In this document: in pieces, positions 10,962 to 23,456 of the stretch
Numbering within the stretch: position 1 is the stretch's first letter
Layout: each line of letters starts with the position of its first letter
NCBI GenBank assembly: GCA_014871385.1
Contig: CM026426.1
Coordinates: 67,603,692-67,667,691 of the forward strand
Direction: 5' to 3'
DNA: 64,000 nucleotides
Origin: Ceratodon purpureus
Lineage: Eukaryota > Streptophyta > Bryopsida > Pseudoditrichales > Ditrichaceae
Made by a program: the position numbers and the translations under genes
Notes under the pieces: generated by a model
What the model was told of the DNA's origin: nothing
The model's database searches: none
What the model saw: the letters and a program-made list of their open reading frames with translations, nothing else

Positions 10962-12704
10962 GACTGGAAATTCTAATCTGGAGACTTGTTGATCAAATCG
11001 AATCCCTTTCTTGACAATAGGTGCAAACTTGCTATCAAAAGTTACAGATGCCGTTTATCCACTACCCCTTCCCTTGTTAGCAACATCCTGAAGTGCCATC
11101 TCTTACAATAAAACTGTGGCAATCTAGTGGCCACCTGAAATGAGCCAAAAACTTGTATAGGGCGGGAAAGTATTCTATTTGTAGAACAAAGCCTGGACAC
11201 GGTTGGAATTTGCCAAGAAAAGTTTTCATTAAATTTGTCCCCAATGGCGGGAATTTTTTACATGTTCACAACAATACCTTGGCATGTTCATATCTCTTGG
11301 CCCTCTGTGTTGGTGGCAACACCCACACACGTGTTGGCAACATATGTACCGGATATTATACACTCATGTCTCCACATGACCACATGGTGCCAACATAAAC
11401 TAATCCCAGTTTAATTTGATGTACCTTTTTCACAAAAACGATGTATCAAGGTCAAATACATAATGTATTTGGCTTGAGATTTTATTTTATCCTAGGTGCT
11501 CATTACAATTACCAACGCAGTACATGCGGGACAACCTAAATGCTGCCAACAAGGCCTACACTTTCCCACACAATGCCAACTTTGCCATGGCTCCACAATT
11601 TGATTGGCCGTTGGATTTGATGGCAACTTCTTGCAAGTACTCAAAATGGCCAATTTCTTTGATTTTTGGAAAAGTTTAATTGCATTTCCAAGCCAAAAGT
11701 ACTGGACACAACTTCACCCAAAAATTCCTCTAATATTTCGTGGACGTCAGAGACATCAAAGACATCACCGACAACCACGGCCACCAGTGAGGCTGCAGAA
11801 AACCCATCGCTTCCGCCAAAGCCACCGCCACAGATACCGACAACGATGGTCTCCACCAAGGCTCTATGGAAACCACAACTTTTCTTGAAGCCACCGCCAC
11901 GTATACCAACAACAATATTGATCATGGAGGACTTCTCGGAGTGATCCCACTGACACCTTTTGTCACCATGGATTCCTTTCCACCAAGAGCTCGCCTACGG
12001 AAAGTGCGGAGGATCACCACCGCCACCGCAAAATCCAGGGAATTTTTTCCACAACTGAGACATCCTAGACACTCAAGGTGGTGACCTGACAGTCATGATT
12101 CTCTCACCTAACCACGTTAGCCATTTGCATGTGGATCTAACCTTTACGGATGCAACTCATGGACACCAAGAGCCAACTCGTATGAGAAACTTACTAGTCA
12201 AAACGGACTAACCCAATTTTCACGAACTGGAGGGACAATATGGACAACTGAGTCCCTATAACGTTGAGTCTAGCCACCGCCAAGCCATCCTAGCCGGAGA
12301 TGGTGAAGAAGTGGAAGCGCAAGACATATTGAGCATAGCTGACCAAGACCATCCTTGTCATGTGCAAGACCCAGCTGACGGGCGTCGTGAACATAGCGCG
12401 ATGCACGGAGTTCTTGGCATCCATGGCGGAGCAAAGTGAGGACAAGCCATACGCCTAGGGCATTGTGGAAGGAGTTCTCGTGTAGTACTTGTGTAGGTAC
12501 CTATACGCATTTTTTGGCTGGGACGGCATAGGCATCACGGAGTTGCGCAACATCAAGGCCCGACATCACCAAGGCCGTCAAGGGTCTCCAGCCACACCGA
12601 GATGGGAGGTTTGATGTTTACGCCCTGCGACATGTTTTAGAGGAGCTATTAAGACATTAACACTCGTGAATTTGGAGTTAGAATTGACCACGACGCAAGA
12701 GTGA
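10962..12704. other. Noncoding stretch with a triplet-like low-complexity tract
   Basis: No gene is supportable here. At about 11700-11930 the sequence is rich in CCACC, ACCGCC and ACAACG triplets, so every frame gives Pro/Thr- or Gly/Val-rich ORFs on both strands. I read this as composition, not coding. After 12,090 there are traces of degenerate coding leading into the gag-like remnant. Confidence 0.5.
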
Positions 12705-13744
12705 GTGGATGCCTTGGAGAAGGAGCGGAATTTGGAAATCAAACAAGCTCACCGGTTGGAGCAGCAGAACTTGAACTACATTGCACAGTACAAAGCCCTA
12801 AATGAGGCTCTTGCAGACAGAAGCAGTGCACAGCCCACGGCAACCGCAGATATTGGAGAGATGTCTATGCTCCAACTGGAGCGCTTAGAGATAAAGAACG
12901 CCAAGACCAACTTTGAAGCAAACAAGGTGAATTGGATCCACAACGCGGCAAGGGTCATGGCCAACAATGTCTATTGAATGCTCTAGGCAAAATTTCCAAC
13001 CTTATAGGTACCCTCCTAGAATTTTATCAATTCTTGAGAAGATGAGGCAATCATGGAGCTCGACTTGGAGGAGTCCAAGCCAAGCTAGAACAGCATAGAC
13101 ATAGACGTCATGGTCATTGACACCATGGACGTAGTGAACCAGTTTGGCCAGAACAACGAGGCACCAATTTGCAAGCCATCACCAATTCAAGGACACCAAA
13201 GAGAGGTCGCGGTCCTTATTGTACTCCCCAAACTCCAAGAACAAGAAGGCCAAGCTGAGCGAGTACACATTCCGGATGCACCAACGGATGTCATGATACT
13301 CCACAACACTTGCCATGGCAGCCAACTCCAAAGTCCCAATCATTAGCACCGACAACTCCCCTTGTGCCTTGTTAGCCAAATCCCGTGGCTGCCGCACACT
13401 CTAAACCAATTTGGGAGCAGAAGATTGCATTACAGCAGCTTAAAGATGAGTACAACTTGGAAGGCAAGGAAGAAGACAGTGACACCGAGGATGACAAGGA
13501 GACCGCCATCACGGAGGTCAAGAAATACTTCGTGGACAACCCTTAACTTGCGGCGCTCTACTCTGACCCGGAAGCCAATCACATGCAATGCTCCAAGTCT
13601 AATAGGCTCTTGGGAAAAACAGTGTACGATGTTTACCAACATGCCAATACCCCTCGTACCAAAAATACCCTAATTCATTGTGGTGTTTCCGTGGCCATTG
13701 CTGCACTCTACGATGATCATCCACCACCACGGCGCCAAGCTTAG
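12705..13744 (+). pseudogene. Gag-like coiled-coil remnant
   Basis: The block at 12705-12977 encodes a coiled coil (ALEKERNLEIKQAHRLEQQ). A second open frame at 13406-13744 (IWEQKIALQQLKDEYNLEG, then GKTVYDVYQHANTPRTKNTL) is interrupted by TAA at 13544-13546 where the reading otherwise continues, and it closes at a TAG. Between them the frame is lost. The coiled coil followed by an acidic region and a short conserved segment is common for gag-like or accessory proteins of plant retroelements, but no zinc knuckle is visible. Confidence 0.35.
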
Positions 13745-15448
13745 ATACCCAACAAAGAGACCCACCTTGATCAAAGACCCGCCTTCCAACGGTTGCGCTA
13801 GTAAATTTGCAATCCGAGGAGGGATTGCACTCAGCGAAGGAGTGTAAAATGTTACCCAACCAAAAACAATACGGCAGCCACGGCGATCAAGGACTCTAGG
13901 CGGTAACATTGCTAGGAAGCCGCACTTAGAGGAACTCAGGGATAGTATAAAAAGATACAAGGTAGGAGTAGAAGGAACTTCTTGGCTTTTCGAGGCTTAG
14001 AGTATTTGGTAGCACCACTTAGACTCTAAGTCCAGCTGGTCACTTCCTTGACATCTCCATTTTGTATTTTGGACATCACGGTTTCTATGATGACACTGTC
14101 CCTTCTTGAGAAGTAAAGCCTTGACTCTTTTAATAAAACAACTAAGTGTACATGCCTGTTCATTTTGGTCTTGTAGTCTTAGACTTCAGGGAAAACCTCT
14201 TCCCTTACTTGGCCTTCTCTCTCCCTCTTTCTACCTTCCCACTTGATGCTATTGTTTCTCAACTCTCCTACTTTCTAATCTCTTTCTTCGCATTCCACGA
14301 CAGTCTGAGAAAGACTTTATGTTACCTCTCTCTAACCACACTCAACCTAACTCTGGGTACTTAGCTCCGGACCAAGAACCGCCTACGTCGCTTCTCTTGA
14401 CCTCTTGACCTCTTTGAAACCCCTTGCCGCTCCTTGGACCGACGTGTCAGCTTGGCTGGCCGGGACTTTGCGTCTTAGTCATCTCCATGTGTTTATCTAG
14501 ACTAACAACTCGTCTGCGTCAAACTGTTCTCTAAGAGTTTCGTTTCGATTAAAAAAAATGTTCATAGTCCCAGTTGAATCCGTGTTCTTGGCTAGAATCC
14601 ACAAGTGGAAGTCAAGTGCAGCTTTGACTCCCCCCAATAAGTTCTAAGAGGGTTGTACTTTACTAGGATACTAAGAAAATTGTCCCTATTGAAAATAAAC
14701 TTCCAATATAGGATGAATCTAGAGAGCCCTTGGATTAATTCCTCTTTCTGATGCATAGGAATTTCAGGTGGTGGGACCAATTTTCCTCAAGGCAAGACTT
14801 TTTTCATTCAGATACCATCGACAACAACTTGATTCCATGTGGTGGCTTCCATGCGTCGTCAGTGCAAAGAATTTTGTACTCCATGATATGCTATCCTTCA
14901 CGCATATTAAACTTGAATTGCATACCTTGAGTATGTCTAATTAAGGTGTCTCCATCTTTTGCAAGGTATTGCATGATGACGGATTTGAAGTCTAGTACTT
15001 CTTTGATCACGTACGGAATTATGGGCCCTAGATAAGGGTCAACTTCCATGTGCGACTACATAAGGGATGGAAACGTGGGATGTATGGAATACTAAATGCA
15101 CCGCGGTAGCAACCCACAATGTCGACATTAACTTATGGGACTGCGGCGTCAACCATGTTCAGTGCGACATAAACCTATGCTATGGCGAGGATATCCTATG
15201 GGATGGCGATGATATCTGATGGGACGCTGACAAACGCGGCCAACTAGGTTTTGATGCGATTTTGGTTTTAGATGGATGTCCTTCAAACTTTACCAACCAC
15301 TTTCTGCAATGCATTGATGTGCCTGTTGATAATTTCGAGCAGTTTGGGCTGCCGAAACCATCCCCAAACCTAGCAGCCATGGGTTCCATTCAACCCTTGG
15401 CCTTTCCATGGGTATTTCTATCGGCGGAAGTGGGACAAGAAATCCATT
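13745..15448. other. No supportable gene
   Basis: Only short ORFs without recognisable composition are present. The sequence is noncoding or fully decayed. Confidence 0.5.
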
Positions 15449-15765
15449 GGAGGCAATCACTAAGGACGACACATGGTTGAGTGATTTCATATTGGAAAGA
15501 CAAGCGAGTGGTGTTGGATCAGTGCAACCTGATCAATGGAGAATTCACTTTCTAATTCAATGGAGAGCGTTTGTGTATGTAGGAATTGAATAAATAATGG
15601 AGCCGGCACACACTTTGTAATCAGGTCTCTGTTCCTTCTCTCGACTATTGATTATTGCGGCTTCATTTCATGCAAATGGTTCAGATAGGATGCAAATTGT
15701 TCAGTTTGCCAATAGAAAATCACTCAACCATGTGCAGTCCTTGGCGATTGACGGAGTGATTGCCT
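15449..15765. repeat. Imperfect inverted repeat (about 50 bp arms)
   Basis: The arms at 15449-15495 and 15709-15765 are inverted relative to each other. GAGGCAATCACT and ACATGGTTGAGTGATTT in the left arm appear as reverse complements in the right arm. The roughly 210 bp between them has no obvious gene. The structure could be a foldback or MITE-like remnant. I could not assign a target duplication. Confidence 0.55.
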
Positions 15766-16020
15766 CTGATGTCTATTTTCTCCACATACACTGCTAAATG
15801 CTGTCAACACTCTTGTCGCTAGGGCTGTTGCTGTGCGTGGCATATTCATCTGCAGAGACTTCATAATTGTCCCCGACTGGATCTCCGCCCATCAGTACAT
15901 AATCATCTCGTACATAGTCAACGCAACTTACCGTCCCTGCTCGTTGGTGCCATGGGAATAGTGAATGCTTACTGGCCTCCCCGTAATTGGGCTATTAAGT
16001 GGCTCACCACAATAAACTCC

Positions 16021-16269
16021 TCATGGTCCCCTTACATAGCAGCATGGATTTGCGCGTTCAATTGGACGATTGAAGCCCATGTCGTCTTGGGTCTGACGCA
16101 GAGCCCTCTGCCTCCTTCGCTGATTGTTCTCTTTGTCTCTCACAGACTGCAACCAACGCGCCCAGTTGACCGGTAAATCCCACTTTTTATTAATCAAATT
16201 CAATACATCCTGAGGCAGCGGGGGAAGCATTGCATTGATTTCTGACCATGTTAACGGTGCATCAACCAT
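16021..16269 (-). CDS. Small Trp/Arg-rich ORF, hypothetical
   Basis: An 82-codon minus ORF begins with an ATG (MVDAPLTWSEINAML). It contains a Pro-Gln-Asp-Val-Leu-Asn segment and a basic QRRRQRALRQTQDDM stretch. The composition looks protein-like, unlike the surrounding AT-rich sequence, but there is no recognisable domain and no neighbour supporting a function. A decayed repeat protein is as likely as a gene. Confidence 0.25.
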   Translation of the reverse strand: MVDAPLTWSEINAMLPPLPQDVLNLINKKWDLPVNWARWLQSVRDKENNQRRRQRALRQTQDDMGFNRPIERANPCCYVRGP

Positions 16270-19260
16270 GGTAGGAGATGTTTGCCGCCTTCTCCGGCTT
16301 AGCTATACAATAGGAGGAGATCTTTGGCGCAGGGAGACCTATGAGGTGGTTGCGATCGTCGCCTCTCCCTTGAAGGCAACTCCGCTTGTCATTGTTTTGA
16401 AAAATTGCAATGGCTGTTGGCATCAAGGAAAGATGTATTGATCGTTTGAATGCGATTCTAGATGAATCATCTCAACTGATTTCAAAAAGCCTAACTACAA
16501 TTTCACTTGTCTACGAATAGGCTGTAATGGTTTAGCTTCTAATTGACAGAAGCCCTACTGTAAGCATGCCTCTCAGCTTCCATACAGTGAAGTATCCGCC
16601 TCCTTCACTCCGGCGCCTTCTACTTGAAATCCATCTCTCCACCCCCCTCCCTACTATCCACTGCTCCTCATAGTTGGTTTGATGTTTTTTGTTTTTATTT
16701 TTATTTTTTTATTTATTATTTTTTTATTTTCCTCGCACTGTCTTCTCTTTGCACCATCTCCATTCCTCCCGTATTTGATTTCTCGCATCATCTCCATCCC
16801 TCCTCTATCTGATTTCTCTCCTCTCTTCCTACCCTTTCCTCGAACTCTCACTGCTCTTTACTTAGCATCACTTAGCACTACATGAACCGCTTGTGCATGA
16901 ACGAGCTCGTAATACATCTTCCAAAGTATGTCAACGTGTAAATGCGATATGCCAGGATGGCCGAGTAAAACTTTTCCAAGTTGTAGAAAAACAAGTTGAG
17001 AATCCAAAAAATTTCGTGCAAAGTAGACACTTTTAAGTTATTGTATGAAGGCTTTAAATCCAAGCAAAATGAATGCAGTCATTTGTAAAAGTGGCTATAA
17101 AAGAATCAAAAACTATCAAAAAATCACTATCAATTAAGTGGTGCCCTTTGTATGTTTAAGAGGTATTCTAAAATAGCCAATTCATATACTCATTGATTGG
17201 TTTAAAGTTTTATAAGTACCGCAAGGATGTTTTTTAAGAGGGTGACTTCCGTGAAATTTTTTGTGAGGTTTTTTTCACCGAACATTGTTTTTCAAATTGA
17301 AAAAAACATCCTCTAAAGACAATAGAGGGCCCCAAATGAAGAAATTAAGACTTTGGAAAATTTCATTTTCATGATTTAGAACTAGTGGTCAAATTGAGTT
17401 TCAATTAAGGATGTTATTTTTATGAAGTTGCACGTAAGATACCTTATAACACCCTTGAAAGTGACTAAAATGATCAAAAACTACACCAAAATGCTCAAAA
17501 TCAGCTTTGAGCTTTAAAAAACAGCACACTTCATATTCACTTCTTAGTGATTACATGTTGCACTTTGTGATCCACTTTCTTGTAATCCTCCCCATACATA
17601 CATGCGTATGTCACCCGAAATGCTCATACTCACATGTGTATGGAATTGACATAGGAATTAGTTGTAGGTTCAAATTGGTAGTGATTCAAATGGTACTATT
17701 GGCGATAAACTAGAGTACAATAAAATGCTATATTTTGGTTTCCATTGAACACAAACAATTCAAGGCACACAGTGCATTCATTTTTTCACTCTCCATCTGA
17801 TTGATATTGATATATGAGGCACTTGCCTCCTGCTGCACATTTACACGTTAAGGTGAAAGCGATTCCAGAGATGAAACACGTGCATTGAATTCGGAAGAAT
17901 TGTTTTCAGTGTGAGGAACACATGTTTGGAGGAAACAGAGGTACTATGAGAAGATGGATCACACATGCTGTAGCAAACCCTGCATAGACGCCGCAACAAA
18001 ATGCTGTAACAAACCATTTCACCTTACATGAGGAAGCAGAGGTACTATGACAACATGGATCACACATGCTATAACAAGAATCACGCCGTCAATGGTGTGC
18101 CGGAAAATTGACCGGTTCATAAGTTTTATGTAGATCCTGTTCAAGGCTTTTAATTAGGTGCGGTCAATAGGTTTACATCCCATGTCAACAGACATTTGGT
18201 TCTCTGTATTGGTTAACTCAAGCTGAGGACCAAGTAATAGTGATTATGCTTAGCTACTTATGCAATTCCTTGTAAAATACTAAACGGGTGGAATGCTAAA
18301 CGGGTGGCTAAGCAAACGACGTTGTTCCTTCCCATTGTGTGCTCTCTCTTTGTCTGCTTTAGTGGTTCTCACTTTCTCTTAGTGGTTCCTATGCAGATTT
18401 GATGGAAGTGGAGATTCTAATGGAGGTCATAGTCCGCCACAAAGTTTTACTTGACATGCTGATGCAGGTGGCCACTGGCACGGACCCATGGTTTGCATGC
18501 AGGTGGCCACTGGCCCGGATCCAACGGCTGTCACCTTGCTGGGACTGGGTGGACGATGCCAGGGCCAACTGCATGCAAACCACTACAATTCTATGGATGG
18601 CGCAGGCTGAACGTGCATGACCAAACTTATGCATTGGCGGAAGTTGCAGCGATTTTTGAAGCCGCTCCAACCACCTGAGGAAGACATTGGTATGCTTGAC
18701 GCTTAAGAGTGTACAGAGTTTAGCAGTTCTGGTGCAGAGTACGCATTTAGATGTTGCCTCCAAACTTGCGGCATAAAACCGAGGCTCCTACGTTATTGAT
18801 TCAGAAGCGTGGACGGATTGTTTAGAAGTTCTTAGCTTGTCCTCAGTAGAATTCAAAGAACACTATTGGTACACTGCCCAATTGATGCCAAAGTAGCGAA
18901 GGTTTTCACTACTGGCGTACCCAAACCACTTTCCAGAACAAATATCAAGGTCGTGTGTATTGGCTTCAGTGAAGCTCTCCGTAGATATGATCAATTACTA
19001 TTATCTCTCACATGTCCGAGTTTTCTTGACGTGCAAGTGATGTAGTATATAGAATCGTGCACAGTCGATACTACGTTGTCTACACGGATACTAGATTGTT
19101 TTCTGAATATACGAGATGTGGCAACATGTATGTGCGGATATACTTACTTCAAATTTATTTCAGCAGACTGTTTCATTAAATCGTATCTAAAGATTGCACA
19201 CTTTTAATTTTAGAATCTAACGCTATAATGTAATCCGCCAAGTTTCAAGTGGAAAACAAG
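16270..19260. other. Long gene-poor AT-rich stretch
   Basis: I see no supportable gene. It contains a pyrimidine-rich patch at about 16,600-16,860 and a short tandem duplication at 18465-18527 (GCAGGTGGCCACTGGC twice). Small ORFs here lack coding character. Confidence 0.55.
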
Positions 19261-19269
19261 AGTATACTG

Positions 19270-19960
19270 TTGCATCTAACAGAGAACTTGCATTTAATGG
19301 ATCATACTTTCAAGTATGGAAAGACAAATTAAAATTGGTTCTCAAATCTGAAAAATTATTTAGTGTAGTTGATGGAAGTGAAATCCAATCATTACACCAT
19401 CAGCCACCTTAGGTGGTATCATTTCTCATACACCAACCAATAGTGCTGGCAGTACAGATGAATGGTACTCAAAAGATACATTGGTAGTTGTTACTAGTTG
19501 CTTGGAAGTTAGCCAAGTTTCACATATTACTGCAATCTCTACATCAAAATATACACAGGACGAACTCTGTTGATAAGTTTGAATTGCAAGATTCGGCCAC
19601 CAACCAAATATCTCAGAGAACAACTAACAATATTGAAAATGAAGGACAATGAAAGTATGACAAAGCACCTGCATACATTCAAAACCCTTGTTGACTGATT
19701 ATGAGTAGTAGGTTTTTCAATGAGTGGTGAAGGCGCTATTCTAGCCTTAGTGCGAAGTATGCCACTTAGCTACAGAAACTTCTTACTCTCCATACGGGGA
19801 CAAACGTTGAGTCTCAAAACCCTAATTACCTATTTAATACAAGAAGAAATGATGATCAAAAATTTAGATAACGTAATTGAGTCTTCTTCTTCTTCCTCTT
19901 CGTCAACCTTGGCCTTGGAATAAACCGGGATATTCAAAATTTTCATCTTGGCCTTATAAT
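19270..19960 (+). pseudogene. Ty1/copia-type gag remnant
   Basis: Conceptual translation shows the usual order of copia Gag (UBN2-like) landmarks: FQVWKDKLKLVLKSEKLF, EWYSKDT, LEILKMKDNESMTKHLHTF, then VRSMPLSYRNFLLSI and LKTLITYLIQEEM. These are scattered over frames with many stops. Only 19720-19923 is still open. A Ser run (SSSSSSSS) follows where a zinc-knuckle linker would be. No protease, integrase or RT follows, so this is an old, truncated copia fragment. Confidence 0.65.
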
Positions 19961-20035
19961 ACTAAAAATTATCAAAATCATCAAAATTATCAAAATTGCT
20001 CCTGTTGGCAGCAAAATCTCTCGGTTACTTAGACT

Positions 20036-20458
20036 TTATAGGAGGCTCCTCAAACTGTCCAGCTCCTTGCATAATAGCTTTGAGAGAGGTGCTGTTCTCA
20101 GCTTGTCATCCTGGATGGGAATCTCCATCGTCCAGGACTTCCCGAAGGTAGAAAGGTTTGTCGCAAATTGAGGAACCTTGTAGGACTCACGAGGGACCCA
20201 ACACAGTTCCTGGTCATTCTTGTAGTCCCAGCGGGCAACCCAAACACAATTCCACTCCGTGGAGAGGTCAATGAAGTTCCTCCAGAATGTGCACGTCTCT
20301 CGTGCACTGTCAACAACTTCAATGGTGCATTTGCGTCGCCGAATTTTTGGCCCGTACAGCGGAGGCAGTTCATCCCAAGGGTTTGTCGGGTGTCCGAGTT
20401 GTCTTAGGAGATTTTTCTGATTTGATTCACAGAGTGAAGACTTCCATGGGCCAGCCAT
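20036..20458 (-). CDS. Hypothetical 140-aa Trp-rich protein
   Basis: The minus ORF starts at ATG 20458 (MAGPWKSSLCESNQKNLL) and is open for 140 codons with a protein-like composition rich in Trp and Cys. It contains segments such as CTFWRNFIDLSTEWNCVW and SWTMEIPIQDDKL. The family is not recognised and no neighbour is informative. It abuts the copia remnant and could be an exon of a host gene or a chance survivor of repeat decay. Confidence 0.3.
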   Translation of the reverse strand: MAGPWKSSLCESNQKNLLRQLGHPTNPWDELPPLYGPKIRRRKCTIEVVDSARETCTFWRNFIDLSTEWNCVWVARWDYKNDQELCWVPRESYKVPQFATNLSTFGKSWTMEIPIQDDKLRTAPLSKLLCKELDSLRSLL

Positions 20459-20937
20459 CGGATTCCATCAACTGATCTCCATTACTTGTTAAAGAAAATT
20501 GTTGCTGCAGTGCAAATTGTTCCACGGGTGTAGTACTGTAACTCAAGGGATGTGTACGCAGCTTAATTAGTATGCAGCAATTGTAATCTCGGATCACATA
20601 CTCTACGCCAATGTCATTCTAGGTCTCCTATGCGTCGTGATTTTAATAGCTTGTAATCAGCAGTTGCTCATGATTCAAAATCATGATCGCTTCAAGTGCA
20701 GTTGGTTTCAAGTGCCTTAATAATTGGTTTCTGGTGCCTGATTTATAAGATTCAGCCACCGCTGCCACCCCCATCACGGATACAATAGGATAATTCCGAT
20801 GGTCCATAAAGCAAACCAGTAGTACATTCGGTAGGCGGCTCCTTTAAGTCCACTGTACAGTGGGTGTTTTCAACAATGATGTAATACTTAGGAGAATAAT
20901 AGAATTGAAGAAACCACATGAAATAGTGGGGGAAAAG

Positions 20938-21048
20938 AGGGATTGCAAAGAGTGCAGATTGGGATTGCAACTAGTGGAGATCTAGATTGCAAACACTAGA
21001 GATCCGGATTGCAAATAGTGCAGATCTAGATTGCAAACACCGAAGATC
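20938..21048 (+). repeat. Short degenerate minisatellite (GGATTGCAAA core)
   Basis: GATTGCAAA/GATTGCAAC recurs about five times at a spacing of roughly 20 bp, alternating with AGATCTA/AGATCCG. No gene overlaps it. Confidence 0.75.
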
Positions 21049-22571
21049 CAATAGGACTAAGAGGGCTCAATTTCTCCCATTTCGATTGAGACTCCTATAG
21101 AAGCCACGTATAGGATTTCCGGGGGACAGAGCAGTGGATGAAAATGGCTCCTAAGGATTACGTGGTAGAAGTGGCGACCAGTGCTGCACGCGTGCCAGAA
21201 TTTGTCCATCCTTGGATCGCTTCCATCCATCACAGGCTCTTGTGTTCACTTTATGAAATTGTTTTTCGGACCGACTTGAAATTCGCATTCACTATCAAAG
21301 TTTTTTTCACAATTAACTTTTTGGATTGATCGAATGAAACCATATGACAACTTAAATACATTCATTAGCTTCACGTATATAGAAACAAGGAATATAACAA
21401 TTTGGTAGTGCATACGTAGCCCAGTGGATACCATAGAAATCGAGAAGAGGGCTTATTCGTTGGAGGTTACTTGCTGAAGATTCCAATTCATTCATTTGCT
21501 GAAATTTACAAATTAATTTTCTTGTAATTAATAGGACTTAATAGTAGCGGGTGTCTACTAGCAGGTCCCAATTAGTACATTTTGACCTTATCCAATCGGT
21601 TAAGGGTGCTATGCTTGGAAATTCCAATATCTAAACCAAACAATTAATTACCATTTCTTTAATTTTAATCTTGTCCAATTGGTAGAGATCTAAGAGTAAT
21701 GACTCCTACAATACTTTTTTAACAATAATTGAATCCTGCAGTAATTGGGTTTTTTGCCCTACCAGTCGGTTAGCTTGGTTGTTTGAACAGTTATACAATT
21801 TTGTAGCGCAATCGACAGTGCTGACCATAGATGAATATTTGTTACAATGAGAAGAATACCATTCCAAAGGCACACGGAGCTGGTTATATCCACATCCACG
21901 CATATTGAATTTTCACACTAAGAAAGAGGAAGAGTAGAGGTTCATGGTAAGAAAGAACCCATTCTCTATTGAAAGTGGATCATGATGCCGGTTCCAAATG
22001 TTGCAAAATGGCATTCAAAAATCAAGCAAACTGTTATGCATTCCCAGAGCCATACAATCTCATATACATATAGTTGATTGTAGCGGAAAGTTTGCAAAAT
22101 TACACAAAGTTTGTTAAAGATTGTAAGCATTCATAACAGCTGGAGCTCCGACTGTAAAAATTGAGGTGTATAGAACCCAAGATCAACTTCTCCAGCAATC
22201 TCCTCATAATACCGAAACATGTCTCCAAAGCTTGTAAGTTCCTTAGCAACTATGGAGATTGTAGAAGCATTGATTCAGGCGGTAGTAGTATGATTGATCC
22301 ACCCCGATGGCAGTCACATTGGAGCATCTAGACTACACTGAATGTTCCACCCCAACTGTAGGCGCAATGATCCACCCCCATTGTAATCACGTTGATCCAT
22401 CCCATACTAGCCAGTTAGAACCAAGGTGGCATGTATGGGCATTGCAGACAACATCCCAAGGTTTGACTAAATTATTACTCCATTCTTAAAAGGATTACGT
22501 GTATGGCACAATATCATAGGTTAATATCCAAACTTGGTTTAGGCGTGTCCATAGTTTGTATGGACACATGC
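21049..22571. other. No supportable gene
   Basis: AT-rich sequence with scattered short ORFs. Around 22,290-22,400 the phrase TGATCCACCCC recurs. Nothing further can be assigned. Confidence 0.5.
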
Positions 22572-22688
22572 TTAGGTCAACTTCGCAGCCTTCACCTCGT
22601 CGCTTGTGTAGTTGAAGAGTGTCATTGTTCGGAAGCAGGTAGATGCTTCTGGGAGGCGATCATCCGTCCATGTTGCAGGCCCTCCAAT
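22572..22688 (-). pseudogene. HECT-type E3 C-terminal tail with catalytic Cys, cut off by the hAT insertion
   Basis: Read on the minus strand from the target duplication, this stretch encodes RLPEASTCFRTMTL followed by NYTSDEV and ends at TAA. That matches the end of HECT C-lobes, where LPxxxTCF carries the thioester cysteine (codon at 22635-22637). The frame is exactly continuous with the HECT-like ORF at 32423-32970 if the 9.7 kb element and one 8 bp duplication are removed. The tail is shorter than usual for HECT proteins. It is separated from its own domain and so is non-functional here. Confidence 0.65.
22681..22688. repeat. Left 8 bp target-site duplication of the 9.7 kb hAT element
   Basis: CCTCCAAT here pairs with CCTCCAAC at 32423-32430 (7 of 8 bases). 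Eight bp is the canonical hAT duplication length. Confidence 0.8.
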
Positions 22689-22770
22689 CAGGGTTGTTCA
22701 TGGGACAAAAGGACCGGTCCGTCCGTCCGGTCCGCTCGTCCGTCCGTTAGGGGTCAGGGGAGGTCCGTTT
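22689..22770 (+). repeat. Left terminus: TIR plus GTCCGTCC subterminal tract
   Basis: CAGGGTTGTTCATGGGACAA is followed by GTCCGTCCGTCCGGTCCG-type tetranucleotide repeats. The right terminus has the same elements inverted. Confidence 0.8.
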
Positions 22771-22920
22771 GACCAGGACTTACGGTTGACCACCCAAATG
22801 GTGAAATGGGAGTTACCTTGGCCACCTAGGATGCCACGGGTCTGACATGTCACCAATTATTCCACATATACAGTTGACTCGGGGGATGACGTGGCTAAGA
22901 GGAAGGGCGCCAACGCCTTG

Positions 22921-23214
22921 AGTGAGGGGGGCGCGAGCGTCTTGGGAAGGGGGGCGCTAGCGAGGGGGCGCGAGCAACTGGGAGGGGCGCGGGCGCCTGC
23001 GAAGGGGGAGGCGCGAGCGCCTTTGATGGCGGGGGGGGGGGGGGCGCGAGCGCCTGCGATGGCAGGGGGGGCGCGAGCAAGGGGTTTAGGGTGGGGGCGC
23101 GAGCGCCTGCAAAGGGGGGGCGCGAGCGCCTGCGATGGCAGGGGGGGCGCGAGCAAGGGGTTTAGGGTGGGGGCGCGAGCGCCTGCAAAGGGGGGGCGCG
23201 AGCGGGGAACAAGA
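22921..23214 (+). repeat. G-rich minisatellite array 1 (GGGGGGCGCGAGCGCC units)
   Basis: About a dozen irregular units share GGCGCGAGC, most with GCGCCTGC as spacer. A 60-70 bp higher-order block (GGGTTTAGGGTGGGGGCGCG) is present twice. It lies just past the 3' end of the hAT transposase; in that gene's sense it reads GCGCTCGCGCCCCCC. The long ORFs through it are compositional artefacts. Confidence 0.9.
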
Positions 23215-23456
23215 ATCAAGCATTGAAGGAAATTAAGACATGACTGAAGTTTTAATAGTGACATAAATGAAAGAAGTTTCAATTCATGTCGAAACAAAAT
23301 TACATTCAATAGCCTTAGCTAATGTTTTATGGACATTGACTAAGGTTAACATATAAGTATCTACGTATAAAATTTAGATATATATATATTATATTTTTCT
23401 GTGTTTTTATAAAATTATTTTGGAGTCATATATATTATACTTTCTCTATATAACTT

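Noticed and set aside
11604-11944. Overlapping ORFs on both strands around 11.6-11.9 kb
   Set aside because: Low-complexity CCACC/ACCGCC triplet sequence gives open frames in every register.
18389-18763. Minus ORF of 124 codons
   Set aside because: Composition is not protein-like, it overlaps a short tandem duplication and has no motif.
22857-23309. Pro/Ala-rich ORFs in array 1
   Set aside because: Same artefact of the GGCGCGAGC repeat.
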